DNA of 64,000 nucleotides from JACDAN01 sp963847235 (GTDB taxonomy: Bacteria; Actinomycetota; Thermoleophilia; Gaiellales; Gaiellaceae), in contig CAWJYU010000024.1 of the NCBI GenBank assembly GCA_963847235.1, forward strand, positions 1-64,000, given 5' to 3'. Every line of letters begins with the position of its first letter. Position 1 is the first letter of the stretch. Shown in pieces: positions 1 to 8,180 of the stretch. The position numbers and the translations under genes are program-made. The notes under the pieces were generated by a model. It ran no database searches. It had not been told where the DNA came from and was given only the letters and a program-made list of their open reading frames with translations.

Positions 1-753
1 GAGGGCCTTCAGGCGCTCTGGGTGCTTGCGGACGAACCGGAGCGATCCCGCGCCAGTGCCACAGCGTCCTGCGGGTGAGGAGCCGCCGGTCCGTCACGGC
101 CGCGTGGGCGTGCACGGCCTTGGCGTTCGGGACGTACCAGCGCTCCCAGCCCGCCTTCGGACGCGCGGTAGGCGAGGTCGATGTCCTCGCCGTAGAGGCG
201 GTAGCCCTCGTCGAACCCGCCGAGCTCGTCCAGCATCTCGCGGCGCAGGAACAGGAAGGCGCCGAGCAGCCAGTCGGCCTGCACCGGCGCGGACCGGCGG
301 CGCTCGTCCAGTCCGTAGTGGGCCCGCTGCGTGCCGCCGAGCCAGCGTCTGAGCGGCGTCCTGCGGACGATCGTGCCGGACACGGTCGGGAAGCGGCGGC
401 GCGACGGGTTGAGCGTCCCGTCCGGCTTGCGGAGCTCCGGGCCGGCGATGCCCATGCGCGGGTGGAGCTCCGCGAAGGCCAGAAGGAGCGCCAGGGCGCC
501 GGGGTCGGCCTCGGTGTCCGGGTTGCAGACGACGACGAACTCGCCGCTCGTCTCGGCGATCCCGCGGTTCGCGTTCGCGGCGAAGCTCACGGGCTCCTCG
601 TTCCGGATCAGTCTCGCGCCCTCCGGCACCGTCAGCTCCAGGCCGAGGTTCGAGACGACGACGAGCTCGTCGACCTGCGGCTTCGAGCGCGGAGAGGCAG
701 CGCTCGAGCTCCGGGACAGGCTCGTGGACGACGACGACTCCCGAGATGCTCAC
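1..753 (-). CDS. Family 2 glycosyltransferase (frameshifted, runs off left edge)
   Basis: GT2-type glycosyltransferase, probably adding a sugar to a surface polysaccharide in the cytoplasm. Visible pieces are an N-terminal beta strand (SGVVVVHEP), the nucleotide-sugar region around FAANANRG and VVCNPDTEAD (the DxD-like site), and the acceptor-side motif GGFDEGYRLYGEDIDLAYR. The GTG start overlaps the stop of the next gene upstream by 4 bp (GTGA). Three apparent single-base insertions, near 690, 150 and 48, break the frame; removing one base at each restores the family sequence (EAQVDELVVVSN, GGWERWYVP, GIARFVRKHPERL). The C-terminus lies beyond the window. Family assignment is strong; donor and acceptor are unknown. 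Confidence 0.85.
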
Positions 754-1757
754 AGCAGGCTCCGGTAGACCGCCGCGGTGCGCCGGGCCGCCTCGGCCCA
801 GCTGAACCTCGCCGCCCTGACGAGGCCGGCCGCGCGCAGCTCGGCCCGCCGGTCGAGCGCGTGCAGGATCGCGCCGGAGAGGTCGCCCTGGTCGGCGAAG
901 ACCGCAGCGTCGCCCGCCACCTCGACGAGCGCGGGGTCGGGCGCGGCGACGACGGGCGTCCCGCTCGCCATCGCCTCGAGCACCGGCAGCCCGAAGCCTT
1001 CGTACCTGGACGGGACGACGAGCGCGGACGCCTCGCGGTAGAGACTCGGGAGCTCCTCGTGATCCACGTACCCGCGCACGTCGGCGCCGAGCGCGCGCAG
1101 CTCGCGGGCCAGCGCCGGCTCCCGCTCGGGGCCGACGACCACGACGGGCATGCCGAGCTCGTTTCCCGCGTCCACGGCCGCGCGTGGATCCTTGCGGCGC
1201 TGCACCGAACCGACCACGAGCAAGTAGCCGGCGTCGCGGGCCGAGTCGTCCGGCGTGAAGATCGGGTCGATCCCGTGCGGGATCACCTTCACGGCCTCCG
1301 CCGGGATCCCGTAGAGGTCTTCGAGATCCTCCCGCGTCCGCTCGGAGACGGCGATCACACGGTCGGCGCGCTTCGCCGAGCGCGGGACGACAGCACGGAA
1401 GACGAGCCTGTCCTTTCGGGGCATCAGGTCGGGCTCGCGCTCGAAGGACAGGTCGTGGATGGTCAGGACCGAGCGGCCGCCGGCGCGGAGCGGCAGCGAG
1501 TGCTGGTAGTGCGCGATCCGGGGCCGGAGCCGACGGACGAGGCGCGGGAGGCGCCACGCCATGCGCCACTCCTGCGAGTCGGCGGCGAGCTCGATCGGCT
1601 CGATCCCGTCGGGGACGAGCTCCGGCTTGCGCGTGACGGCGGCGAAGTGGAGGTCCGGGGCGGCGCTTGGGAGCGCGCGCAGCAGGTTCCGGACGTAGGT
1701 CTCGTCGCCCGTGCGCTGGCGGCCGAGGACGTCGGCGTCGAGGAGGACGTCGATCAC
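750..1757 (-). CDS. Family 4 glycosyltransferase
   Basis: GT-B fold, GT4 retaining glycosyltransferase of about 335 aa. The C-terminal half has the typical series VIPHGID, GYLLVVGSVQRRKD (start of the donor domain) and the EX7E region EGFGLPVLEAMASGTPVV. The GTG start at 1757 gives VIDVLLDADVLGRQ and overlaps the upstream stop by 4 bp; longer upstream starts would run into the neighbouring gene and are unlikely. It is the middle member of a translationally coupled GT4-GT4-GT2 operon and about 35% similar by eye to the preceding gene, suggesting duplication. Substrate not inferable. Confidence 0.9.
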   Translation of the reverse strand: MIDVLLDADVLGRQRTGDETYVRNLLRALPSAAPDLHFAAVTRKPELVPDGIEPIELAADSQEWRMAWRLPRLVRRLRPRIAHYQHSLPLRAGGRSVLTIHDLSFEREPDLMPRKDRLVFRAVVPRSAKRADRVIAVSERTREDLEDLYGIPAEAVKVIPHGIDPIFTPDDSARDAGYLLVVGSVQRRKDPRAAVDAGNELGMPVVVVGPEREPALARELRALGADVRGYVDHEELPSLYREASALVVPSRYEGFGLPVLEAMASGTPVVAAPDPALVEVAGDAAVFADQGDLSGAILHALDRRAELRAAGLVRAARFSWAEAARRTAAVYRSLL

Positions 1758-2731
1758 GTAGCCGCCGCTTCCCGGTACACGTCCAGCGTTTGGCGCGCGG
1801 TCTCCTCCCACGTGAACTGCCGGGCACGCTCGAGGCCGGCGCCGCGCAGCTCGTCTCGCCGCCCGCGCGCCTCGTCGATCCCGGCGGCGATCGCGTCCAC
1901 GTCGTACGGGTCGACCAGAACGGCCGCATCGCCGGCGAGCTCCGCGGTCGCTCCGAAGTTGCTCGTCACGACCGGGGTCCCGCAGGCCATCGCCTCGAGC
2001 ACGGGCAGCCCGAAGCCCTCGTAGAGCGACGGGTAGACGAGGCACTGCGCGCCGCGGTAGAGCGCCGCGAGCACCTCGTCGCTGACGAATCCGAGCGACT
2101 GGACGCCGACCTCGCCCCAACCCTCCGGGCCGACCACGCGCAGCTCGATCCCCGCGCGCCGGGCCGCCTCGACGGCGCGGGGCAGGTTCTTCCGCGGCTC
2201 GACGGAGCCGACAGCAAGTGCGTACTCCCCGCGGACTTCCTGTCCCTCGGGCAGGAACGGCGGCTCGACTCCGTGCGGCACGACGCGCACCTTCTCCTCG
2301 TCCAGACCCAGGAGCTCGACTCCCTCGCTCGCCGTGAAGGACGAGACCGCGATCACCTGCGTCGCGGCCGCGACGATGCGCGGGAGCATGATCCGGCTGT
2401 ACGTGCGTGTCCAGCGGTTGAAGGTCTCCGGGTGGCGGAGGACCGCGAGGTCGTGGAGGGTGACGACGAGCGGGACGCGCGACCGCAGCGGGCCGCGGTG
2501 TCCCGGACAGTGCAGGACGTCGACGCCGTCGCGCGCCGCCTTCCGCGGCAAAGCGCGGAGGTACCAGAAGAGGTCGCGCGTGACCTTGGCGGAGCGCGAC
2601 GCGCCCGGATCGACGTACCGTTCGACCGTGACGCCCTCGAGATGGCTCAGGAGGTTGCGGAGGTAGCGGGCGGTGCCCGCAACGGTGAGCTCGAGCGGTG
2701 AGACGTCGATTCCGAGTCGGAGATCAGCCAT
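1754..2731 (-). CDS. Family 4 glycosyltransferase
   Basis: GT4 glycosyltransferase of about 325 aa, first gene seen of the three-gene minus-strand operon. It starts MADLRLGIDVSPL at an ATG at 2731. N-terminal acceptor domain includes GTARYLRNLL and TLHDLAVLRHPE; C-terminal donor domain includes VRVVPHGVEPPF, AVGSVEPRKNL and the EX7E stretch EGFGLPVLEAMACGTPVV. It resembles mannosyl- or rhamnosyl-transferases of O-antigen/EPS loci. Only 13 bp separate its start from the divergent hemE start, so the two promoters must overlap the opposing coding ends. Confidence 0.9.
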   Translation of the reverse strand: MADLRLGIDVSPLELTVAGTARYLRNLLSHLEGVTVERYVDPGASRSAKVTRDLFWYLRALPRKAARDGVDVLHCPGHRGPLRSRVPLVVTLHDLAVLRHPETFNRWTRTYSRIMLPRIVAAATQVIAVSSFTASEGVELLGLDEEKVRVVPHGVEPPFLPEGQEVRGEYALAVGSVEPRKNLPRAVEAARRAGIELRVVGPEGWGEVGVQSLGFVSDEVLAALYRGAQCLVYPSLYEGFGLPVLEAMACGTPVVTSNFGATAELAGDAAVLVDPYDVDAIAAGIDEARGRRDELRGAGLERARQFTWEETARQTLDVYREAAAT

Positions 2732-2736
2732 AGACT
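2731..2736 (+). promoter_or_regulatory. Putative -10 element of leaderless hemE
   Basis: TAGACT fits the actinobacterial TANNNT -10 and lies 8 nt before the hemE GTG, which has no Shine-Dalgarno sequence. A transcript would begin at or next to the start codon. The hexamer overlaps the start codon of the divergent glycosyltransferase. Confidence 0.5.
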
Positions 2737-2744
2737 GGCGCGCC

Positions 2745-3800
2745 GTGCCTTCTACTACACAGCCGTCAGAGCCGCTGCTCGTCCGCGCCGCGCACCGGGA
2801 ATCCGTGGAGCGGACGCCCGTCTGGTTCATGCGCCAGGCGGGCCGCACGCTCCCCGGCTACCGGGCGATCCGGAAGCGCCACGACCTCTTCGAGGTCTGC
2901 CGGCGACCGGAGCTCTGCGCTCAGGTGACGCTCGAGCCGGTCGAGGCGCACGGCGTCGACGCGGCCGTGATGTTCGCCGACATCATGCTCCCGGTCATCG
3001 GGATGGGCGTCGACGTCCAGCTCGTCGAGAACGTCGGGCCCGTGATCGAGCGGCCGATCGAGTCGCTGGACGACGTGCGCGCCCTGCGCGTGCCCGAGCC
3101 GGAGGAGGCGGTGCCGTTCGTCCTCGAAGCCGTCCGGATCGTTCGCGACTCGCTGGCGCCGGACCGGGCGCTCATCGGCTTCTGCGGCGGCCCGTTCACG
3201 GTCGCCGGCTACCTGATCGAGGGCAAGCCGACCCGCGAGTTCGCGAAGACGAAGGCCTGCATGTTCGGCACGCCGGAGGTCTGGCACGAGCTGATGGAGC
3301 GCCTCAGCGAGACGTTCCTCCGGTACGTCCGCGCCAAGGTCGAGGCGGGCGCCGACGCGATCCAGCTCTTCGACAGCTGGGTCGGCGCGCTGACGATCGA
3401 GGACTACGAGGAGTTCGTCGCGCCGTACTCGGAGCGGATCCTCGGCGGGCTCTCGGTCCCGACGATCCACTTCGGCACCGGCACGTCGCATCTCCTGGAG
3501 TCCATGGCGGCGGCGGGCGGCGACGTGATCGGCCTCGACTGGCGGGTCCCGCTCGGCGAGGGCTGGGAGCGGGTCGGGGCCGACCGAGGCGTCCAGGGGA
3601 ATCTCGACCCGGCGCTGCTCCTCGGCTCCTGGGACCGGGTCGAGCGCGCGACCGACGCCATCCTGGAGGCGGCCGGCGGGCGGCCGGGCCACATCTTCAA
3701 CCTGGGACACGGCGTCCTCCCGAGCACCGATCCGGCCCGGCTCCGGCGCCTGCGCGAGCTCGTGCACGAGCGGACGGCCGCGCTCGTCGCCGGCAAGTAA
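2745..3800 (+). CDS. hemE: Uroporphyrinogen decarboxylase
   Basis: Cytoplasmic enzyme that removes four acetate carboxyls from uroporphyrinogen III to give coproporphyrinogen III in heme synthesis. At about 351 aa it has family-typical length. Signature 1 is at residues 24-41 (PVWFMRQAGRTLPGYR), and the second signature is GFCGGPFTVAGYLIEG near residue 145. The C-terminal GHIFNLGHGVLP motif is also present. The GTG at 2745 (VPSTTQPSEP) is chosen because it places the first signature at the usual distance and follows a TANNNT hexamer; an earlier in-frame ATG at 2673 would overlap the divergent gene. Its stop codon lies inside a palindromic repeat. hemH follows. Confidence 0.97.
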   Translation: MPSTTQPSEPLLVRAAHRESVERTPVWFMRQAGRTLPGYRAIRKRHDLFEVCRRPELCAQVTLEPVEAHGVDAAVMFADIMLPVIGMGVDVQLVENVGPVIERPIESLDDVRALRVPEPEEAVPFVLEAVRIVRDSLAPDRALIGFCGGPFTVAGYLIEGKPTREFAKTKACMFGTPEVWHELMERLSETFLRYVRAKVEAGADAIQLFDSWVGALTIEDYEEFVAPYSERILGGLSVPTIHFGTGTSHLLESMAAAGGDVIGLDWRVPLGEGWERVGADRGVQGNLDPALLLGSWDRVERATDAILEAAGGRPGHIFNLGHGVLPSTDPARLRRLRELVHERTAALVAGK

Positions 3801-3894
3801 CAGAGTGTTACTTGGAGCTCGAAGCGCCGGGATCGCCCGCAGGAACGGGGCGCGGGGCGACACCGAGCGAGCCTAGTAACACAGTGTTACTAGG
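3791..3894. repeat. Paired-palindrome interspersed repeat, copy 1
   Basis: Two perfect inverted repeats enclose about 57 bp. The left one (3794-3814) has arms CAAGTAACA / TGTTACTTG around GAG, and the right one (3872-3894) has arms CCTAGTAACA / TGTTACTAGG around CAG. A second copy with the same architecture in inverse orientation lies at 51476-51575; the 24 bases at 3791-3814 recur exactly at 51551-51574, and both spacers contain GCTCGAAGC(G/T)CCG. The hemE TAA stop is within the left palindrome. It resembles REP/BIME-type elements; in RNA either palindrome could act as a weak terminator or stabilising hairpin between hemE and hemH. Confidence 0.8.
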
Positions 3895-3897
3895 CCG

Positions 3898-4770
3898 ATG
3901 AAGGACGCCGTGGTGCTGATGGCGTACGGCTCGCCGTCGTCGCCGGAGGACATCCGGCCGTACCTCGAGGACATCCGCGAGGGACGGCCGGTCTCCGACG
4001 CCGCAGTGGAAGAGCTGGCCGAGCGCTACCGACGCATCGGCGGGCGCTCGCCCCTCGACGAGATCACCGAGCGCCAGCGCGGGGCACTCGAGCTCGAGCT
4101 CGGAATCCCCGTTCATCTCGGCATGAAGCACTGGCGGCCGCGGATCGCGGAAGCCGCCGAGTGGGCGGTCGAGAGCGGCGCGACGCGCGTTCTCGGCCTC
4201 GTGCTCGCTCCGCACTACTCGCGGCTCTCGATCGCCGGCTATCGCCAGCGGCTCGAAGCGGGGCTCGCGGGCCGCGCCGAGCTCGTCTTCGTCGAGAGCT
4301 GGCACGATCACGAGCCCTTTCTGGACGTGCTCGCCGACCGGGTACGCGGGACCGACGCGCATGTCGTCTTCACGGCACACTCGCTCCCCGAGCGCATCCT
4401 CGCCATGGGCGATCCGTACAAGGACGAGCTGCTGCGCACGTCCGAGCTCGTGGCCGAGCGGGCCGGCCTCGACGACTGGTCGTTCGCGTTCCAGAGCGAG
4501 AGCGTGACCGGCGAGCCGTGGCTCGGCCCGGACATCGTCGACCACCTCGACGACCTCCACGGACGCGGCGTCCGGAAGGTGCTGGTCGCTCCGGTCGGCT
4601 TCGTCTCCGACCACCTCGAGATCCTCTGGGACATCGACGTCGAGGCACGTGAAAGGGCCGCCCAGCTCGGCCTCGAACTGGATCGGATCGAGTCCCTGAA
4701 CGACGATCCCGCATTCATCAGCGCGCTCGCGACGCTGGTCCGAACCGCCCTGCTACGGTCGCCGGCGTGA
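3898..4770 (+). CDS. hemH: Ferrochelatase (probably coproporphyrin type)
   Basis: Inserts Fe2+ into a porphyrin ring. The 290-aa protein has the N-terminal LMAYGSPSSPEDIRPYL motif, the metal-site histidine in FTAHSLPERI (H161) and the C-terminal signature PVGFVSDHLEILWDID (about 232-247) with the conserved His/Glu. By analogy with other Actinobacteria it would act in the coproporphyrin-dependent pathway (CpfC) rather than the protoporphyrin one; this is inference, and no hemQ/chdC or hemY is in the window. The ATG at 3898 directly follows the repeat element. The stop overlaps the next gene by 4 bp. Confidence 0.95.
   Translation: MKDAVVLMAYGSPSSPEDIRPYLEDIREGRPVSDAAVEELAERYRRIGGRSPLDEITERQRGALELELGIPVHLGMKHWRPRIAEAAEWAVESGATRVLGLVLAPHYSRLSIAGYRQRLEAGLAGRAELVFVESWHDHEPFLDVLADRVRGTDAHVVFTAHSLPERILAMGDPYKDELLRTSELVAERAGLDDWSFAFQSESVTGEPWLGPDIVDHLDDLHGRGVRKVLVAPVGFVSDHLEILWDIDVEARERAAQLGLELDRIESLNDDPAFISALATLVRTALLRSPA
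4754..4759 (+). promoter_or_regulatory. Possible internal -10 element
   Basis: TACGGT stands 7 nt before the GTG of the small downstream gene, inside the hemH 3' end. It fits the TANNNT leaderless pattern but could be chance within coding sequence. Confidence 0.3.
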
Positions 4771-5042
4771 GCACCCGCAGCTGTCCGGACTGGCCTGATC
4801 TGCTCGAGCGAGCTCCGGATCTCCTCTTCAAGCACTACACCGTCGCGGAGGCACAGCTCCCTGGGGATGCGTTGGCGAAGCTCCAGGGCCTCGCGGTAGA
4901 GACAATGGAGATCTGCTGCGATCTCGACAAGCATGTCTTCAACGCCGAGCACACCGACCCCAAGGTGGCGGACGCCTTGCGGGAGAGCCACTGGTACGAC
5001 CTGCGCGAGTGGACGGCCACGGGGCCGGGGTCAGCGGCCTAG
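4767..5042 (+). CDS. Conserved small protein of unknown function
   Basis: A 91-aa soluble protein starting at a GTG that overlaps the hemH stop (GTGA), so it is probably translationally coupled to hemH. I do not recognise a family. It is acidic, with a Cys pair in MEICCDLDKHVFN and a Trp-rich end (SHWYDLREW). No signal peptide or membrane segment is seen. Its place behind hemH hints at a role linked to heme, but nothing in the sequence proves it. Its last 12 bases overlap the convergent PolX-like gene. Confidence 0.75.
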   Translation: MSTRSCPDWPDLLERAPDLLFKHYTVAEAQLPGDALAKLQGLAVETMEICCDLDKHVFNAEHTDPKVADALRESHWYDLREWTATGPGSAA

Positions 5043-6683
5043 CAGCCCCGGTTTCCTCGACGCCAGGATCTCCTCCAGCGGCCTCGTGTTGACGACGTCG
5101 GCCGCCGTGGCCCAGCCGCGGCGGGCTGTGCCCAGCGCCAGGACGATGTTTCCGAGCCCGCGCGTCGAGTGGGCGTCCGTGGAGACCACGATCGGGATCC
5201 CGGCCTCGACCGCCTGACGCACGTGCTCGTCCTTCAGGTCGAGCCGGTCGGGGAGGCCGTTCGTCTCCAGCGCGGTGCCGGTCTCGAGCGCGACCTGGAA
5301 AGCCGTGTCGAGGTCGAGCGCATTGGGCGGCCGCCGATCGATCAGCCGTCCGGTGGGGTGGCTGATGGCCGAAACGGACGGGTGGTACATCGCCTCCACC
5401 GTCCGCTTCGTCAGCTCCTCGCGGCTTCCGCGCTGGCCGCCGTGGACGCTCGCCATCACCCAGTCCAGCTCGGCGAGGACGTCGTCAGGGAGGTCGAGCG
5501 TCGCGTCGGCGCGGATGTCGCACTCGATCCCCCGCAGGATCCGGAACGGCGCCAGGCGCTCGTTCGCGGCTGCAATCTCCTCGCCCTGGCGGCGGACGGC
5601 GTCCGCGTCGAGGCCCGGGACGACCGAGACGGCCACCGTGTGGTCGCAGATCGCGAGGTACGCGTAGCCGCGCTCGATCGCCGCTCGGCCCATCTCCTCG
5701 ACGCTGCCCCGGCCGTCGGACCACGTCGTGTGGCAGTGAAGGTCGCCGCGGATGTCCGCCAGTTCGACGAGCGGCGGCGGCTCGCCGCGGAAGGGCTCCT
5801 CGCGTAGCTCGGGCGGACACCACGGGATGCCCAGCGCGCTGTACACGTCGAGCTCGTTGGCGCCGTCCGGCAGCGGCTCGAGTGCCTCGACGTACGGGGC
5901 GGCGCCGGTTGCGCGGATCAGTGCCGTGCCGGCCTCATGCGGGGCGGGGACTTCGAGCGCGACAGGCACGCCCTCGACGGTGACGCCCACCGCGCGCCGC
6001 TCATCCCGCTCGACGAGGGCGACGATCTGCGGCAGCGCCTCGAACCGCCGAATCGTCTCGGCGGGATCCTCCGCCGGAGCCACGACCGCGAGCTGCTCGC
6101 AGCGGTCGCGGAAGCGGCGCGCGTCGCCTGCCGGCTCGGCGCCGAGGCTGTCAGCGATCTCGCTCGTAAGCGCCAGCGCCCGGTTCAGGAGCAGCGCGTG
6201 CGCCGGCGGCCGGGAAAGTTCTTGCGCGAGCGCCGCCCGGAGCTTCTCCTCGGTCTTCGGCCCGATCCCCGGCACCTCCCGCAACCGCCCCTGCAAAGCC
6301 GCCTCGCGTAGCTCGTCGGGCGTCCGGACGCCGAGCGCCTGGCCGATGTCCATCGAGCGCTTGGCGCTGATGCCGAGCAGCCGTCCGACGCCGACCAGGT
6401 CGGGTGAGACCTGGTCCTCGAGCTCCTTGAGCTCGTGCAGGTCGCCGGTCTCGACGAGCTCCCGGAGACGCGCCTCGATTCCGGGGCCGATGCCGCGCAG
6501 CTCGCGGATCCGGCCGGTGCGAACGAGCTCCGCCACCGGCACCGCGGAATCACGCAGACGCTCTGCGGCGCGCCGGTAGGCCCGCACGCTGTACGCGTTG
6601 GCGTTCGCGAGCTCGAGCAGCGTCGCGAAGGCATCGAGCTTCGCGGCGATCTCAGCATTCTGTGGATCGCGAGGCGTACTCAC
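5031..6683 (-). CDS. polX: PolX-like protein: HhH region, degenerate polymerase, intact PHP domain
   Basis: About 550 aa in the arrangement of bacterial family X DNA polymerase. An N-terminal 8-kDa-like helix-hairpin-helix region (RGIGPGIEARL, PGIGPKTEEKL) is followed by a degenerate nucleotidyl-transferase segment and a C-terminal PHP phosphoesterase. PHP metal-binding motifs are complete: GDLHCHTTWSDG, ICDHTV, GIECDI, SVHGG, SHPTGR, STDAH. The polymerase motifs expected in the middle (GS...GDxDLL and DLRV) are not visible; the corresponding stretches read GDARRFRDRCEQLAVVA and VALEV. It is therefore probably a 3'-5' exonuclease or phosphoesterase without polymerase activity. The GTG start at 6683 is 18 bp from divergent cofC. 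Confidence 0.85.
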   Translation of the reverse strand: MSTPRDPQNAEIAAKLDAFATLLELANANAYSVRAYRRAAERLRDSAVPVAELVRTGRIRELRGIGPGIEARLRELVETGDLHELKELEDQVSPDLVGVGRLLGISAKRSMDIGQALGVRTPDELREAALQGRLREVPGIGPKTEEKLRAALAQELSRPPAHALLLNRALALTSEIADSLGAEPAGDARRFRDRCEQLAVVAPAEDPAETIRRFEALPQIVALVERDERRAVGVTVEGVPVALEVPAPHEAGTALIRATGAAPYVEALEPLPDGANELDVYSALGIPWCPPELREEPFRGEPPPLVELADIRGDLHCHTTWSDGRGSVEEMGRAAIERGYAYLAICDHTVAVSVVPGLDADAVRRQGEEIAAANERLAPFRILRGIECDIRADATLDLPDDVLAELDWVMASVHGGQRGSREELTKRTVEAMYHPSVSAISHPTGRLIDRRPPNALDLDTAFQVALETGTALETNGLPDRLDLKDEHVRQAVEAGIPIVVSTDAHSTRGLGNIVLALGTARRGWATAADVVNTRPLEEILASRKPGLLGR

Positions 6684-6688
6684 CTGGG

Positions 6689-6694
6689 TAGTGT
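6689..6694 (+). promoter_or_regulatory. Putative -10 element of the F420 operon
   Basis: TAGTGT lies 7 nt upstream of the cofC GTG with no Shine-Dalgarno sequence, matching the leaderless pattern seen elsewhere in the window. It would drive the whole six-gene operon. Confidence 0.5.
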
Positions 6695-6701
6695 CCCCGC
6701 C

Positions 6702-7259
6702 GTGTCGAGCGTCGTCGTTCCCTTCCGCGCTGCCCTGGCGAAGAAGCGCCTCGAGCTCCCCGAGGCGGAGCGCACCGACGTCGCACACGCGATGCTCGGC
6801 CGCGTTCTCGCCGCCGCCGCTGCCGTCGGCCCGACGATCCTGGTGACCGAGGCGGACGCGAGCTGCGCCCGCGCGCTCGCCGCCGAGCACGGGGTCGAGG
6901 TCGTGGACGATCCAGGGAGGGGCCAGGGCGAGGCGGTCGCGGCTGGGCTCGCCGTCGTGCAGGAATGGCCCGTGCTCGTCGTCAACGCCGACGTGCCGGC
7001 CGCGCGGCCGCGCGACCTGCTCGCGCTGCTCGGCGCCATGCCGACGGACGGGATCGCGATCGCGGAGGCGGAGGACGGCACGACGAACGCGCTCGCCTTG
7101 GCGCGGCCCGGCCTGTTCGCGCCGCTCTACGGGCCGGGGAGCGCCGAGCGGTTCCGCGCCCACGCAGCGTCGCAGGGCGTCGAAGCGGTGACGTTGCACG
7201 TCCCGGCTCTCGCCGAGGACGTGGACACCGTCGCCGCGTTCGAACAGCTTCGGTCGTGA
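6702..7259 (+). CDS. cofC: 2-phospho-L-lactate / phosphoenolpyruvate guanylyltransferase
   Basis: First step of F420 side-chain activation, joining GMP from GTP to 2-phospho-L-lactate or, in Actinobacteria (FbiD), to phosphoenolpyruvate. The 185-aa protein has a MobA-like fold: PFRAALAKKRL near the start (nucleotide site), VEVVDDPGRGQGEAV, and the metal-binding VLVVNADVPAARPRDL. The GTG at 6702 (VSSVVVPFRAAL) follows a -10-like TAGTGT. Its stop overlaps cofD by 4 bp. The operon context with cofD, npdG and cofE makes the call firm. Confidence 0.92.
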   Translation: MSSVVVPFRAALAKKRLELPEAERTDVAHAMLGRVLAAAAAVGPTILVTEADASCARALAAEHGVEVVDDPGRGQGEAVAAGLAVVQEWPVLVVNADVPAARPRDLLALLGAMPTDGIAIAEAEDGTTNALALARPGLFAPLYGPGSAERFRAHAASQGVEAVTLHVPALAEDVDTVAAFEQLRS

Positions 7260-8180
7260 ACATCGTCGTCCTGAGCGGCGGCGTCGGTGGGGCGCGGTTC
7301 GTGCGCGGTCTCGTCGATGCGGTCGATCCCGCAGGCGTGACGGTGGTGGGAAACGTCGGCGACGACCTCGAGGTGCTCGGCCTCCACGTCTCGCCCGACC
7401 TCGACTCGATCCTCTACGCGCTCGCCGACCTGAACGACGACGAGCGCGGCTGGGGGAGGGCCGACGAGAGCTGGAATGCGCTCGAGTCGGTCGCGGATCT
7501 GGGCGGCGAGGCGTGGTTCAAGCTCGGCGACCGGGATCTCGGGCTGCATCTCGTCCGAACGCAGTGGCTGCGGGAAGGCTTGGCCGCTTTCGGAGGTCAC
7601 GCGGCGGCTGGCCGGCGCACTCGGCGTGGAGGCGACGATTCTCCCGGCGACCGACGACAGGCTGCGCACCTTCGTCCAGACCGATGCGGGCGAGCTGTCG
7701 TTCCAGGACTGGTTCGTACGGCGCGGCCACCGCGACGAGGTACATGGCGTCCGCTTCGAGGGCTCGGAGACCGCGCACGCCGCCCCCGGCGTGCTCGACG
7801 CGCTCGGCGCGGCCGACCTGATCGTGATCGCGCCGAGCAATCCCTTCGTCTCCATCGGACCCGTCCTCGCAGTCCAGGAGATCCGGGACGCCATCACCAG
7901 CAGACGTGTCCCGTCCGTCGCCGTGAGCCCGCTGATCGCCGGTCGGGCAGTGAAAGGCCCGGCCGACAGGATGCTGTCCCGTCTCGCGGGCGGCACGAGC
8001 CCGTTGCAAGTAACAGACTGTTACAAGGGCCTGATCGACGCCCTGGTCTACGACGAGGCCGACGGGGAGGTCGACCTCGGCGAGGTGCGCCCGATCGTCA
8101 CGAGGACGCTGATGAGCGACGACGAGGCACGCAGGCGGCTGGCCGAGACGGCGCTCGAGGCGGCGGCCGCGCTCAGGTGA
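7256..8180 (+). CDS. cofD: 2-phospho-L-lactate transferase (frameshifted)
   Basis: Transfers the phospholactyl (or enolpyruvyl) group to Fo, giving F420-0 or its dehydro form (FbiA in Actinobacteria). Motifs are VVLSGGVGGARFVRGL at the start, NVGDDLEVLGLHVSPDLDS, SVAVSPLIAGRAVKGPAD and a C-terminal ALVYDEAD. Near 7575 the frame changes; removing one T restores REGWPLSEVTRRLA, the family sequence, so a sequencing error is likely. GTG start overlaps cofC by 4 bp, and the stop overlaps npdG by 4 bp. A palindrome related to the dispersed repeat lies inside the gene near 8015. Confidence 0.93.
8006..8028. repeat. Solo palindrome related to the dispersed repeat
   Basis: Arms CAAGTAACA / TGTTACAAG around GAC within cofD. 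The inner six bases of each arm are perfectly complementary and the left arm equals that of the intergenic palindromes. It is in frame and encodes part of the conserved CofD C-terminus, so it may be chance or a fixed binding site rather than an insertion. Confidence 0.4.

Noticed and set aside
94..1929. Long antisense and out-of-frame reading frames rich in Arg, Pro and Ala opposite the glycosyltransferases (and likewise across most genes)
   Set aside because: High-GC DNA leaves all frames open; these lack domains and have low-complexity composition, while the opposite strand carries clear families.
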